From positions 124,001 to 188,000 of the forward strand of contig NZ_MVHF01000005.1 in assembly GCF_002086485.1 (NCBI RefSeq): 64,000 nucleotides of DNA, given 5' to 3'. Under the pieces are notes generated by a model that was given only the letters and a program-made list of their open reading frames with translations, was not told where the DNA came from and searched no databases. The position numbers and the translations under genes were made by a program. Source of the stretch: Mycobacterium aquaticum (GTDB lineage Bacteria > Actinomycetota > Actinomycetes > Mycobacteriales > Mycobacteriaceae). Positions 18,974 through 29,023 of this stretch are shown in pieces; within the stretch, counting starts at the first letter, position 1; each line of letters begins with the position of its first letter.

Positions 18974-19867
18974 ATGGCGTTCACGTACTCGACTGTGAGG
19001 CTTCGGATGGGCGCAGAAGTCGTCGTCTCGGCGATGGGTGAAGGGGGTCGGGCCGGGACCGTGATTGCGCTTCCGGGGTGGAAAGGCACAGACCTGGGAC
19101 TAAGGGGATTGCTCCGCAACACTGTAGAAGCCGGGTTCGGGGTCATCGTAGTGAATCCGCCAGGCAATGGCGTATCGCCCAGCGCGCCAGCGCGCGTGGA
19201 GACGCTCGCCGAACTTACCGAGGTCATACTTGAAACGTTGGAAACTCTGCCCGAGATCCAAAATTCAGCAGTCCTACTGGGGCACTCGTTCGGCGCTACT
19301 GTCGCTATCTCTCTAGCGGCCAAGCGACCACCTTGGTTGCACGGCCTCGCGTTGGTGTCTCCTGTAGTTAGAGCGCAGGCATCTCAGTCTGGGATTCGTG
19401 GTCGTCTTGCGCAACTCGTTGTTGATGCCAGCGGAAGCCTGCTCAGGGATTGCCCGCGGGTGGTCGCAGACGCGTACATCCGCTCGCGCCTTGTCGAGTA
19501 CGCGACGAACCTCCTATATGCCAGAAGCAAGTTCAATGGTGCGCGTCAGATCATCATGCGGTCCAACATCGAACACGGCCTGTGCGCCGATCCGCGTTCA
19601 GTAGGTGACCATCTGCGCATGGCTGGAGGTCACGGCTGTATTGATTTCGCCGCTCACGTTCGTTGTCCCGTTGAGATTCTCGCCGGGAATTCAGATCCGA
19701 TGTCATCGGTGGCAGAGCTTGAATTGTTGCGCTCGCAGATTGCGGAAGCACGACTGACGGTCGTCACTGGGGCTGGCCACCTGGCTCATCATGAAAACGC
19801 CAAGCAATTCAGCAAGCTGACTGCCGACTGCGTTAGCGCGCTCATGTCTGCAGCAGGCTCGCCGTAG
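18974..19867 (+). CDS. Alpha/beta hydrolase
   Basis: A 297-residue alpha/beta hydrolase fold enzyme. The nucleophile elbow is GHSFGA (Ser near residue 104), the acid probably lies in AGNSDPMSSV and the His in GAGHLAHHE. No signal peptide. I took the ATG at 18974, preceded by AAAGAGAGAA, rather than the longer frame from 18905. Base composition is intermediate, below core genes, so it belongs to the island with the divergent glycosyltransferase. Substrate unknown; esterase or lactonase are both possible. Confidence 0.8.
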   Translation: MAFTYSTVRLRMGAEVVVSAMGEGGRAGTVIALPGWKGTDLGLRGLLRNTVEAGFGVIVVNPPGNGVSPSAPARVETLAELTEVILETLETLPEIQNSAVLLGHSFGATVAISLAAKRPPWLHGLALVSPVVRAQASQSGIRGRLAQLVVDASGSLLRDCPRVVADAYIRSRLVEYATNLLYARSKFNGARQIIMRSNIEHGLCADPRSVGDHLRMAGGHGCIDFAAHVRCPVEILAGNSDPMSSVAELELLRSQIAEARLTVVTGAGHLAHHENAKQFSKLTADCVSALMSAAGSP

Positions 19868-20422
19868 CGCGGGCCTACTCGAACTTGAACCGTTTCTTTT
19901 CCCAGGAAGCAGCGGAGTGCGGGGGTTGGCCGAGAGCCATCATTGGGAAAGCGGTGTGGTCGGCACGATGGATCAGGACGCGGTCAACTTTCCTGAGGAC
20001 CGACAGATGGCATTTGCAGAACCGGGCGATTGCCTGCGGGTAAGGACCCCGGCGATGTAGCCGTAGTGCAGGGTCCATAAGCCGCGGATCGTATTGCCGC
20101 TCGCCGCGATCGTCGGTGCAGACGGCATGAACGCGGGAACAGATCCAGATGGTCATCGACGAGCTCAGTGACGAGCCGGGCTGGCTGCTGGGCAGACAGC
20201 CAGTAATCCAGCGACAGTGGCAATAGCGATTCTCGACCTGGACAAAGACCCGCAGCGTTTATCCGCCGCGGCTTTCGGCGCCACAGAGCACGGTTCGGCC
20301 GTGTGGAAGCATCTTCCTCGCACAGCGCCTCATCACCGAGATCAGAAGGCACACGTCATGATCCCGCGAATCCAACAATCAGTACGCACCCGGATCGGAT
20401 GTGACTGGCCCGTGCCCGGACA
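19868..20422. other. 555-base stretch with broken ORFs, island right edge
   Basis: No intact gene. On the minus strand two overlapping frames (20352-19984, then 20156-19875) read as if one protein had been split by a frameshift: SLDYWLSAQQPARLVTELVD in the first and YDPRLMDPALRLHRRG in the second, ending SWEKKRFKFE. I do not recognise the family, so a decayed gene is only a possibility. No terminal inverted repeats or attachment site seen. Confidence 0.35.
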
Positions 20423-21064
20423 TCACGGCAGCGACGGCAGGTTCGCCAGGCCCGGCGAGTCGGTGGTGCACAGCTTCCAGTCGCCGCTCTCCTTGCGGAA
20501 ATAGATGCTGTTGGTGCTGCCGCCGGCTTCGACCTTGGCGGTGGCCCGGTCGCCGTTGACCTTGATGTCGCTGATCTTGGCCGACCCGGACGGCGCCTTG
20601 ATGGTGGGCTTGGGCACGTTGATGCCGTACTTCTCCAAGCCGCTGGTGTCGATGGCGTCGAGAATCTTGCGGTCACCGGCGCAGACATACTTCTTCATGT
20701 CCGAGATGCTGTTGCCGGAATTCCCGATGTTCTTGAGCAGCTGGCCGATTGCGCGCTCGTCACTCGACGGCATCATCATCACGATCACCACGCCGATGAT
20801 CGCCGCGACAGCTACCACGGCCGCGACGGCGCCACCGATGATCAATCCTTTGCGACTGCCACCGGTGTGCTGCGGCGGCATGCCGTAGCCATAGGGCGGC
20901 TGACCGTACTGCGGAGCGCCGTACTGCTGACCGCCGTATTGAGGCGCACCGAACTGGGGCGGCCCGGGGTACTGCTGAGGACCTCCGTACTGTTGCGGCG
21001 GCCCGTACGGCTGGGGCGGCTGCTGCTGTGCCCACGGGTCGTGCGGTCCGGACGGAAATGTCAT
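20423..21064 (-). CDS. Pro/Gln/Gly-rich single-pass membrane protein
   Basis: A 213-residue protein in three parts: a cytosolic N-terminal region (residues 1-68) made of Pro, Gln, Gly and Tyr with repeats of the type PQYGG, one transmembrane helix (about 74-97) and an extracytoplasmic domain of about 115 residues resembling the DUF4878/NTF2-like ectodomains common in mycobacterial membrane proteins (GDRATAKVEAGG, YFRKESGDWKLC). Two cysteines (KYVCAGD, WKLCTTD) may form a disulfide. GAGGAG lies six bases before the ATG. GC returns to the core level here. It is divergent from osmC. Function unknown. Confidence 0.75.
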   Translation of the reverse strand: MTFPSGPHDPWAQQQPPQPYGPPQQYGGPQQYPGPPQFGAPQYGGQQYGAPQYGQPPYGYGMPPQHTGGSRKGLIIGGAVAAVVAVAAIIGVVIVMMMPSSDERAIGQLLKNIGNSGNSISDMKKYVCAGDRKILDAIDTSGLEKYGINVPKPTIKAPSGSAKISDIKVNGDRATAKVEAGGSTNSIYFRKESGDWKLCTTDSPGLANLPSLP

Positions 21065-21171
21065 CGTGCTCCTCAGCAGAACGGCGGTACGTCGAGTTTA
21101 TCGTCCGTCCGGCCTATCACACGGCCGCGGCGGTCGCGCGGACGTGGGGCGCGACATGGGTATGAAGGGCC

Positions 21172-21185
21172 TTCCCCTCGGGGAA
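21172..21185. promoter_or_regulatory. TTCCCC-TC-GGGGAA inverted repeat upstream of osmC
   Basis: A perfect 14-base inverted repeat about 20 bases upstream of the osmC -10-like TAGAAA, in the divergent region with the membrane-protein gene. It could be an operator or a short hairpin. Confidence 0.3.
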
Positions 21186-21217
21186 TAGCGGATCGTCGCG
21201 GCGTGTAGAAATACCGC

Positions 21218-21637
21218 ATGACTGAACTGTGGGTGGAACGTACCGGCGTCCGCCGCTACACCGGGCGCAGCTCCCGGGGTGCAGAGGTGCTCGTCGGCAG
21301 TGAAGACGTCGAGGGCGTGTTCACCCCCGGAGAGCTGATGAAGATCGCCTTGGCGGCGTGCAGCGGGATGAGCAGCGACGCCCCGCTGCGGCGTCGTCTC
21401 GGCGACGACTACTCCACCACCATCCGGGTGACCGGGCCGCCCGACCGCGAACAGGAGCGGTATCCGCTGCTGGCCGAGAAGCTCGAGGTCGACCTGTCCG
21501 GGCTCTCCGAGGACGAAAGGGCCAGGTTGCTGACGGTTGTCGAGCGCGCCATCGACCAGGTCTGCACCGTCGGGCGGACCCTGAAATCGGGCACCGAGGT
21601 GACGTTCGAGGTTGTGGACAAGGTCACAACCCCGTGA
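21218..21637 (+). CDS. OsmC/Ohr-family peroxide reductase
   Basis: A 139-residue OsmC-family protein, complete. The two redox cysteines are Cys48 in [11 protein letters not shown] and Cys116 in [11 protein letters not shown], the arrangement used to reduce organic hydroperoxides in a homodimer. The ATG sits six bases after TAGAAA, so it may be leaderless. Its TGA overlaps the GTG of the acylphosphatase gene (GTGA), as for Rv2923c and Rv2922A. Peroxide-induced expression is plausible but no OhrR gene is nearby. Confidence 0.88.
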   Translation: MTELWVERTGVRRYTGRSSRGAEVLVGSEDVEGVFTPGELMKIALAACSGMSSDAPLRRRLGDDYSTTIRVTGPPDREQERYPLLAEKLEVDLSGLSEDERARLLTVVERAIDQVCTVGRTLKSGTEVTFEVVDKVTTP

Positions 21638-21930
21638 CCGGTCCGGAACCCCCGCAGCAGCCGGTGCGGCTCAGTGCCTGGGTGCACGGCCACGTCCAGG
21701 GCGTGGGGTTCCGCTGGTGGACCCGGGCCCGGGCCCTGGAACTGGGGTTGACGGGGTTTGCCTCCAACCGGCCCGACGGCCGCGTCCACGTCGTGGCGCA
21801 GGGCCCGCGTGCCGCCTGTGAGCGTCTGCTTGACCTGCTGCAGAGCGGCAAAACCCCAGGTGCAGTGGACAACGTCGTCGTCGATTGGGCCGATGCGGGC
21901 GCACCGATGACGGGCTTTCACGAGCGGTAG
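21634..21930 (+). CDS. acyP: Acylphosphatase
   Basis: A small cytoplasmic enzyme (98 residues) that hydrolyses acyl phosphates. The signature [12 protein letters not shown] holds the phosphate-binding Arg, and [17 protein letters not shown] holds the catalytic Asn. The GTG at 21634 overlaps the osmC stop; longer in-frame starts would run inside osmC. It ends 26 bases before smc, the order seen in other mycobacteria. Confidence 0.93.
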   Translation: MTGPEPPQQPVRLSAWVHGHVQGVGFRWWTRARALELGLTGFASNRPDGRVHVVAQGPRAACERLLDLLQSGKTPGAVDNVVVDWADAGAPMTGFHER

Positions 21931-21956
21931 CCGACTCGGCGGTAGGGTAAGTCGCC

Positions 21957-24900
21957 GTGCACCTCAAGAGTCTGACGCTGAAGGGCTTCAAGTCCTTCGC
22001 CTCGCCGACGACTCTGCGCTTCGAACCGGGCATCACCTGCGTCGTCGGGCCCAACGGGTCGGGTAAATCCAACGTCGTCGACGCGCTGACCTGGGTGATG
22101 GGCGAACAGGGCGCCAAGACGCTGCGTGGCGGCAAGATGGAAGACGTCATCTTCGCCGGCACCAGTTCGCGCGCGCCACTGGGCCGTGCCGAGGTCACCC
22201 TGACCATCGACAACTCTGACAACGCGCTGCCCATCGAGTACTCCGAGGTGTCGATCACCCGCCGGATGTTCCGTGACGGCGCGGGCGAATACGAGATCAA
22301 CGGCAGCAGCTGCCGGCTGATGGACGTGCAGGAACTGCTCAGTGACTCCGGTATCGGCCGGGAAATGCACGTCATCGTCGGGCAGGGCAAGCTCGCCGAA
22401 ATCCTGGAATCGCGCCCCGAGGACCGCCGCGCGTTCATCGAGGAAGCCGCGGGCGTGCTCAAGCACCGCAAACGCAAGGAAAAAGCGGTCCGCAAGCTCG
22501 ACTCGATGGCCGCCAACCTGGCCAGGCTCACCGACCTGACCACCGAACTGCGCCGTCAGCTCAAGCCACTGGGCCGCCAGGCCGAGATGGCGCGCCGGGC
22601 GGCGACCATCCAGGCCGATCTGCGCGACGCGCGGTTGCGGCTCGCGGCCGATGACCTGGTCACGCGGCGCACCGAGTTCGAGAACACCAACCAGGCCGAG
22701 AGCACACTGCGCCGCGAGCACGAGGTGGTCTCCGCCCGGTTGGCGGCCGCGACGGTCGAGCACGACACGCACGAGGCGGCAGTCGCGGACCTGACCCGGC
22801 GCGCCGAGGCCGCGCAACAGACCTGGTTCCGCGCCTCCGCACTGGCCGAGCGGGTCAGCGCCACCGTGCGCATCGCCACCGACCGCGCCCAGCTGCTGGA
22901 GGCGGAGCCCGAAGCCTCCTCGGGGCGTGACCCCGAGGAACTGGAGGCCGAGGCCGAAGAGGTCGCCGAACTCGAAATGGAATTGCTCGGCGAGCTGGAG
23001 ATGTCCCGCATCACGCTGGAGACCGCGCGCGCCGAACTGGCCGAGCGCGAACGCCTGGCGGCCGAGGCCGAGCGCGCGCATCTGGCCGCGGCCCGCGCCG
23101 AGGCCGACCGCCGGGAAGGGCTGGCCCGGCTGTCCGGGCAGGTCGACACCATGCGCACGCGGGTCGAGTCGATCGACGAAAGCGTCATGCGGATCTCGGT
23201 CAGCATCGAGGAAGCCGCCAACCGCGTAGAGCAGACCAAGGCCGAATTCGAGACCGTGCAGGGCCGCGTCGGGGAACTCGACGCCGGGGAAGTGGGCCTC
23301 GACGACCACCACGACCGCACCGTGACCGCGCTGCGGCTGGCCGACGAACGCGTCGCCGAGCTGCAGGCCGCCGAACGCAGCGCCGAACGTCAGGTGGCCT
23401 CGCTGCGGGCCCGTATCGAGGCGCTCTCGGTCGGTCTTGATCGCCGCGACGGCGCCGCGTGGTTGCAGAAAAACCGTAGTGGCTCAGGTCTTTTCGGCTC
23501 CATCGGGGATTTCCTGAAGGTCCGCGGCGGGTACGAGGTCGCGGTCGCGGCGGTGCTCGGAGCGGCTGCCGACGCCCTGGCGGCCGAGGACTTCGGTGCC
23601 GCCGCGTCAGCCGTGGCCGCCCTCAAGGAGTCCGACGGCGGTCGGGCCGCCATCCTGCTCGGCGACTGGCCCGTCAACGGATCGTCGCCGGCCGCAGCCC
23701 TGCCCGACGGCGCGATCTGGGCGGCCGAGGTCGTCACCGTTCCCGACCGGCTGCGCGGTGCCATCGCCGCGATGCTGTCCGGGGTCGCGGTGGTGTCCGA
23801 CATGACCGCCGGTCTGCGGTTGGTCTCGCAGCGCCCCGAGCTGCGTGCGGTCACCGCCGACGGCGACCTGGTCGGCGCCGGCTGGGTCAGCGGTGGATCC
23901 GACCGCAAGCCCAGCACTCTGGAAATCGCTGCCGAGATCGACAAGGCCCGCACCGAACTCGAAGCTGCCGAGAAGCAGACGGGGGAATTGGCCGCAGCCC
24001 TGTCCGGCGCCCTGGCCGAGCAATCCGCGCGTCAGATCGCCGCCGAGCAGGCGCTGGCCGCCCTCAACGAGTCCGACGCCGCGATCTCGTCGATCTACGA
24101 GCAGCTGGGGCGCCTCGGTCAGGACGCCCGCGTCGCCGAGGACGAGTGGAAGCGGTTGATCAAACAACGCGATGAGCTCGAAGCCGGCCGGACCAAGACC
24201 GTCGAAGAGCTCGTCGAACTCGAGGCCCGGTTGCACGGGGCCGAACAGGCGCCGATGTTCGAGGCCGAACCGGTCGACCGGCAGGAGTCGGTGGCCGCGG
24301 CCGACGCCGCCCGGTCGGTCGAGGTGGAAGCCCGGTTGGCGGTCCGCACCGCCGAGGAGCGTGCGAATGCCGTTCGCGGACGGGCGGATTCACTGCGCCG
24401 GGCAGCCGCGGCCGAGCGTGAGGCCAGGCTGCGGGCACTGCGGGCCCGGGAGGCCCGCGAGCAGGCCGCCAAGGTCGCCGCGGCCGTCGCTGAATCGGGA
24501 CGCCTTGTGGCGCAACGCTTGAGCACCGTGGTGGCAGTGGCAGGGCGGGCGCGGGACGGGTTGGCCACCGAGCGCCAGATGCGCGCGGCCGCGCTCGCGA
24601 AATCGCGCGACGAGGTCAACGAGCTCGGCGCGAAGATCAACCAGTTGACCGACGCGTTGCACCGTGACGAAGTGGCCAAAGCCCAAGCGTCCCTTCGCAT
24701 CGAGCAACTGGAGGCCCAGGTTCTCGACCAGTTCGGGATGCCGACGGCCGATCTGATCGCCGAGTACGGTCCGCAGGTGCCGCTGCCGCCCACCGAGCTG
24801 GAGATGGCCGAGTACGAGCAGGCCAAGGAACGCGGCGAGCAGGTCACCGCACCGGCGCCCATGCCGTTCGACCGGCCCACCCAGGAACGCCGGGCCAAGA

Positions 24901-25544
24901 AGGCCGAACGCGAACTCAACGAGCTGGGCCGCGTCAACCCGCTGGCGTTGGAGGAGTTCGCCGCGCTGGAGGAGCGCTACAACTTCCTGTCGACCCAGCT
25001 CGAAGACGTCAAGGCGGCCCGTCAGGACCTGCTCGACGTCATCGCCGACGTCGACACCCGCATCCTGCAGGTGTTCACCGAGGCCTACACCGATGTCGAG
25101 CGTGAGTTCGAGCAGGTGTTCTCCACTCTGTTCCCGGGCGGGGAGGGCCGGCTGCTGCTGACCAATCCCGACGACATGCTCACCACCGGCATCGAGGTCG
25201 AGGCCCGGCCGCCCGGAAAGAAGATCAAACGGCTCTCGCTGCTCTCGGGTGGCGAGAAGTCGCTGACCGCGGTGGCGATGCTCGTGGCGATCTTCCGGGC
25301 CCGTCCCTCGCCCTTCTACGTGATGGACGAGGTCGAGGCCGCCCTCGACGACGTCAACTTGCGCAGGCTCATCAGCCTTTTCGAGCAGCTGCGGGAGAAG
25401 TCGCAGCTGATCGTGATCACGCACCAGAAGCCGACCATGGAGGTCGCCGACGCCCTCTACGGCGTCACGATGCGCGGCGACGGCATCACCACGGTGATCT
25501 CCCAGCGGATGCGCGGCCAGGAGCTGGTGTCGAACTCCGGCTGA
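21957..25544 (+). CDS. smc: Chromosome segregation protein SMC
   Basis: Condensin ATPase that organises and segregates the chromosome with ScpA and ScpB. 1195 residues: N-terminal head with Walker [10 protein letters not shown] (about 32-40), coiled coil, hinge (about 510-660), returning coiled coil, and C-terminal head with [14 protein letters not shown] (near 1093) and Walker [12 protein letters not shown]. Both arms are rich in Ala, Glu and Arg. The GTG start is eight bases after TAGGGT. scpA/scpB are not in the window. ftsY follows 69 bases later. Confidence 0.98.
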   Translation: MHLKSLTLKGFKSFASPTTLRFEPGITCVVGPNGSGKSNVVDALTWVMGEQGAKTLRGGKMEDVIFAGTSSRAPLGRAEVTLTIDNSDNALPIEYSEVSITRRMFRDGAGEYEINGSSCRLMDVQELLSDSGIGREMHVIVGQGKLAEILESRPEDRRAFIEEAAGVLKHRKRKEKAVRKLDSMAANLARLTDLTTELRRQLKPLGRQAEMARRAATIQADLRDARLRLAADDLVTRRTEFENTNQAESTLRREHEVVSARLAAATVEHDTHEAAVADLTRRAEAAQQTWFRASALAERVSATVRIATDRAQLLEAEPEASSGRDPEELEAEAEEVAELEMELLGELEMSRITLETARAELAERERLAAEAERAHLAAARAEADRREGLARLSGQVDTMRTRVESIDESVMRISVSIEEAANRVEQTKAEFETVQGRVGELDAGEVGLDDHHDRTVTALRLADERVAELQAAERSAERQVASLRARIEALSVGLDRRDGAAWLQKNRSGSGLFGSIGDFLKVRGGYEVAVAAVLGAAADALAAEDFGAAASAVAALKESDGGRAAILLGDWPVNGSSPAAALPDGAIWAAEVVTVPDRLRGAIAAMLSGVAVVSDMTAGLRLVSQRPELRAVTADGDLVGAGWVSGGSDRKPSTLEIAAEIDKARTELEAAEKQTGELAAALSGALAEQSARQIAAEQALAALNESDAAISSIYEQLGRLGQDARVAEDEWKRLIKQRDELEAGRTKTVEELVELEARLHGAEQAPMFEAEPVDRQESVAAADAARSVEVEARLAVRTAEERANAVRGRADSLRRAAAAEREARLRALRAREAREQAAKVAAAVAESGRLVAQRLSTVVAVAGRARDGLATERQMRAAALAKSRDEVNELGAKINQLTDALHRDEVAKAQASLRIEQLEAQVLDQFGMPTADLIAEYGPQVPLPPTELEMAEYEQAKERGEQVTAPAPMPFDRPTQERRAKKAERELNELGRVNPLALEEFAALEERYNFLSTQLEDVKAARQDLLDVIADVDTRILQVFTEAYTDVEREFEQVFSTLFPGGEGRLLLTNPDDMLTTGIEVEARPPGKKIKRLSLLSGGEKSLTAVAMLVAIFRARPSPFYVMDEVEAALDDVNLRRLISLFEQLREKSQLIVITHQKPTMEVADALYGVTMRGDGITTVISQRMRGQELVSNSG

Positions 25545-25613
25545 GCGACGGGTCCCTGGCCGCTGGTGCGGGGCGGATCGTCGGGCCGCGGCACCCCTGA
25601 GACAATGGCTGCC

Positions 25614-27056
25614 GTGTCGGAAGGTCTGTGGATCGCGATAGCGGTCATTGCTGTTCTGCTGGTAACTGCGCTCGTCGTCGGATTGGTTCGCTACCGGCGG
25701 CGGCGGATCAGCCTGTCGGGCCCGGACACCGCCGCGAAGCCGATCGACCGCTCGGGCGGGTACACGGCGTCCTCGGGCATAACGTTCAGCCAATCGACGA
25801 CCGCTCCACCTGCGCCTCCCAAGGCGGCGCCGCCGAAAGTGGAGCGCATCGACACCAGCGGACTGCCCGCGGTCGGTGACGATGCCACGATCCCGCGCGA
25901 CGCTCCGAAGCGTCCCATCTCCGACGTGCGGTTGCCCGAACCTCCCGTCGAGGAGGCCGCACCCCCGGTAGCACCCCCCGTAGAAGAGGCACCGGCGCCC
26001 GAGGCCGAACCGGTCGTCGAAGAAGCCCCGGCGCCCGCTGCCGAACCGGAGGCGCCGGAAGCGCCCGTCGAGCCCGAGGCGCCTGCCGCCCCCGTCGAAC
26101 CCGAGGCGCCCGCCGCGCCCGCGCTGGAGGAGATCGCCCCGACCGAAGGTCGGCTGGACCGGCTGCGTGGCCGATTGTCGAAGTCTCAGAACGCGCTCGG
26201 CCGCAGCATGCTCGGGCTGCTCGGTGGTGGTGACCTCGACGAGGACTCCTGGGAAGAGGTCGAGGACACGCTGCTGATCGCCGACCTCGGACCGGTCGTC
26301 ACCGAATCCGTTGTCGCCGCGCTGCGGTCACAGATGGCCAGTAAGGGGGTGCGCACCGAGGCGCAAGCCCGTACGGTGCTGCGCGATGTGCTCATCTCCG
26401 AACTGCGGCCCGAGCTGGACCGCTCGATTCGTGCCCTGCCGCACGCCGACAAGCCGTCGGTGTTGCTCGTGGTCGGTGTCAACGGCACCGGCAAGACCAC
26501 CACTGTCGGCAAGCTCGCACGCGTGCTGGTGGCCGACGGCCGCCGCGTGGTGCTGGGTGCCGCCGACACCTTCCGAGCGGCTGCCGCCGACCAACTCGAG
26601 ACCTGGGCGGCGCGCGTGGGTGCCGATGTGGTGCGTGGCCCGGAGGGTGCCGATCCCGCGTCGGTCGCCTTCGATGCGGTCGATGAGGGCATCTCCACCG
26701 GTGCCGATGTCGTCGTCGTCGACACCGCAGGCCGGTTGCACACCAAGACCGGTCTGATGGACGAGCTCGGGAAGGTCAAGCGGGTGGTGGAGAAGCGCGC
26801 CGCCGTCGACGAGGTGCTGCTCGTCCTTGACGCCACCATCGGGCAGAACAGCCTGCCTCAGGCCAAGGTGTTCGCCGAAGTCGTCGACATCACCGGCGTG
26901 GTGTTGACCAAGCTCGACGGCACGGCCAAGGGCGGCATCGTGTTCCGCGTGCAGCAGGAACTCGGCGTTCCCGTCAAGCTCGTCGGTCTCGGTGAGGGGC
27001 CCGACGATCTGGCCCCCTTCGAGCCGGGCGCGTTCGTCGACGCCCTCCTCGGCTGA
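25614..27056 (+). CDS. ftsY: Signal recognition particle receptor FtsY
   Basis: SRP-type GTPase that docks ribosome-nascent-chain complexes at the membrane. From the GTG at 25614 it is 480 residues. A hydrophobic N-terminal helix (residues 3-22) followed by an Arg cluster anchors it, then an acidic Pro/Ala/Glu linker with many PEAP-like repeats (about 95-175), and the NG domain: GVNGTGKTTTVGK (about 288), DTAGRLHTK, TKLDGTAKGG and GLGEGPDDL. I prefer GTG 25614 over ATG 25605 because the product then starts MSEGLWIA like relatives and GACAAT lies seven bases upstream. Its partner ffh is in the window at 32056. Confidence 0.96.
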   Translation: MSEGLWIAIAVIAVLLVTALVVGLVRYRRRRISLSGPDTAAKPIDRSGGYTASSGITFSQSTTAPPAPPKAAPPKVERIDTSGLPAVGDDATIPRDAPKRPISDVRLPEPPVEEAAPPVAPPVEEAPAPEAEPVVEEAPAPAAEPEAPEAPVEPEAPAAPVEPEAPAAPALEEIAPTEGRLDRLRGRLSKSQNALGRSMLGLLGGGDLDEDSWEEVEDTLLIADLGPVVTESVVAALRSQMASKGVRTEAQARTVLRDVLISELRPELDRSIRALPHADKPSVLLVVGVNGTGKTTTVGKLARVLVADGRRVVLGAADTFRAAAADQLETWAARVGADVVRGPEGADPASVAFDAVDEGISTGADVVVVDTAGRLHTKTGLMDELGKVKRVVEKRAAVDEVLLVLDATIGQNSLPQAKVFAEVVDITGVVLTKLDGTAKGGIVFRVQQELGVPVKLVGLGEGPDDLAPFEPGAFVDALLG

Positions 27057-27081
27057 GCTCTCGGCGTCAAAAGCGCACGGT

Positions 27082-27129
27082 GTAACACCGGCGAAACGCG
27101 ACCCGGCCATCCGTTCACGCGAGCGAAAC
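27082..27129 (+). promoter_or_regulatory. Two GlnR-like boxes upstream of amt
   Basis: GTAAC-N6-GAAAC at 27082-27097 fits the actinobacterial GlnR consensus gTnAC-N6-GaAAC completely. TTCAC-N6-GAAAC at 27114-27129 fits with one change. They are 32 bases apart, three helical turns, and about 105-150 bases before the amt start. This suggests activation of amt-glnB-glnD by GlnR on nitrogen limitation, as known for the same operon in M. smegmatis. Confidence 0.7.
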
Positions 27130-27231
27130 ACGACGGCGTCGTCGCGGAAACATCCACTCAGCATTGTCTTGAACCAGGTCAACGGTTCGTAAATCCTTGC
27201 GGCCGTGGCGTGGTGAAGGAGGAAACTGCGA

Positions 27232-28587
27232 GTGGAGCAATTCCCGTTGATGGGCGCACCGGATACCGGTGACACGGCGTGGATGCTGGCCAGTGCGGCG
27301 CTTGTGTTGTTGATGACGCCGGGCTTGGCCTTCTTCTACGGCGGCATGGTGCGCGCCAAAGGTGTGCTCAACATGATCATGATGAGCGTCAGCGCCATGG
27401 GCGTGGTGACCGTGCTGTGGGTGCTGTACGGCTACTCGGTTGCCTTCGGTAACAACACCGCCGGGGTGATCGGTGACCCGGCCCAGTTCTTCGGCCTCAA
27501 GGGGCTGATCGGCACGAACGGATCGGCCGACGCGCCCATCGCGCTCGCCGGCACCATCCCCGCCACCGTGTTCGTCGGCTTCCAGTTGATGTTCGCGATC
27601 ATCACCGTTGCGCTGATCTCCGGCGCGGTCGCCGACCGGCTCAAGTTCGGCGGCTGGCTGCTGTTCGCCGGACTGTGGGCAACGGTCGTGTATTTCCCGG
27701 TCGCGCACTGGGTGTTCGACTTCGACGTCAAGGATCCCAAGACCGACGCCATCGTTCACCACGGCGGCTGGATCGCCAACCAGCTCAAGGCAATTGACTT
27801 CGCCGGTGGCACGGCGGTGCACATCAACGCAGGTACCGCAGGCCTTGTCCTTGCCATCATCCTGGGCAAGCGGCTCGGCTGGCCGACCACTCCGATGCGT
27901 CCGCACAACCTGCCGTTCGTGATGCTCGGCGCGGGTCTGCTGTGGTTCGGCTGGTACGGGTTCAACGCCGGCTCCGCGGTGTCCGCCAACGGGGCTGCGG
28001 GCGCGACCTTCATCACCACCACGGTGGCGACCGCGGCGGCCATGCTCGCCTGGCTGCTCACCGAACGCATCCGGGACGGCCATGCGACCTCGCTGGGTGC
28101 GGCCTCGGGCATCGTGGCCGGGCTGGTTGCCATCACGCCGTCGTGCTCATCGGTGAACGTCGTGGGCGCACTCGTCATCGGGGTGTCCGCGGGCGTGCTG
28201 TGCGCGCTGGCGGTGGGACTGAAGTTCAAGTTCGGTTTCGACGATTCGCTCGACGTCGTCGGCGTCCACCTGGTGGGAGGCATCGTCGGCACGCTTCTGG
28301 TCGGCCTGGTGGCCACCAAGGAAGCCCCTGCCGGAGTTGCCGGCCTGTTCTACGGTGGCGGGTTCGACCAGCTGTGGCGACAGGCGGTCGGGGCCGGTGC
28401 GGTTCTACTCTATTCGGCGGTAGGTACCGCTATCTTGGCGTTGATTGTCAAATACACCGTGGGCCTGCGCCTGGACAAAGAACAGGAGGCGTCCGGCATT
28501 GACGAGGCCGAACATGCGGAAAGCGCGTACGACTTCGTTGCAGTCGGAACCGGATCTGTTCTCGGTCGTCGCGGCGGGGAGGAATAA
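27232..28587 (+). CDS. amt: Ammonium transporter
   Basis: Amt/Rh-family trimeric channel for ammonium uptake, 451 residues with eleven predicted membrane helices. Typical segments are WMLASAALVLLMTPGLAFFYGG near the N-terminus (split here), the pore histidines in GGTAVHINAG and VVGVHLVGG, and the C-terminal cytosolic tail that PII contacts. The GTG start has a strong AAGGAGG nine bases upstream. Six bases separate it from glnB, so PII is made with its membrane target. Two GlnR-like boxes precede it. Confidence 0.97.
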   Translation: MEQFPLMGAPDTGDTAWMLASAALVLLMTPGLAFFYGGMVRAKGVLNMIMMSVSAMGVVTVLWVLYGYSVAFGNNTAGVIGDPAQFFGLKGLIGTNGSADAPIALAGTIPATVFVGFQLMFAIITVALISGAVADRLKFGGWLLFAGLWATVVYFPVAHWVFDFDVKDPKTDAIVHHGGWIANQLKAIDFAGGTAVHINAGTAGLVLAIILGKRLGWPTTPMRPHNLPFVMLGAGLLWFGWYGFNAGSAVSANGAAGATFITTTVATAAAMLAWLLTERIRDGHATSLGAASGIVAGLVAITPSCSSVNVVGALVIGVSAGVLCALAVGLKFKFGFDDSLDVVGVHLVGGIVGTLLVGLVATKEAPAGVAGLFYGGGFDQLWRQAVGAGAVLLYSAVGTAILALIVKYTVGLRLDKEQEASGIDEAEHAESAYDFVAVGTGSVLGRRGGEE

Positions 28588-28932
<345 letters not shown>

Positions 28933-29023
28933 CCGCGGGCGGTCGAGGGCGCGATCGACCGACTCTCCCGGCCAGGCACCGTCGCAGCGCTGGTAGGTAA
29001 TTGGCCGGGGGAGGGAGTCGAAA

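Noticed and set aside
27136..27151. Third GlnR box before amt
   Set aside because: The right half GAAAC is present but the left half GCGTC does not fit gTnAC.
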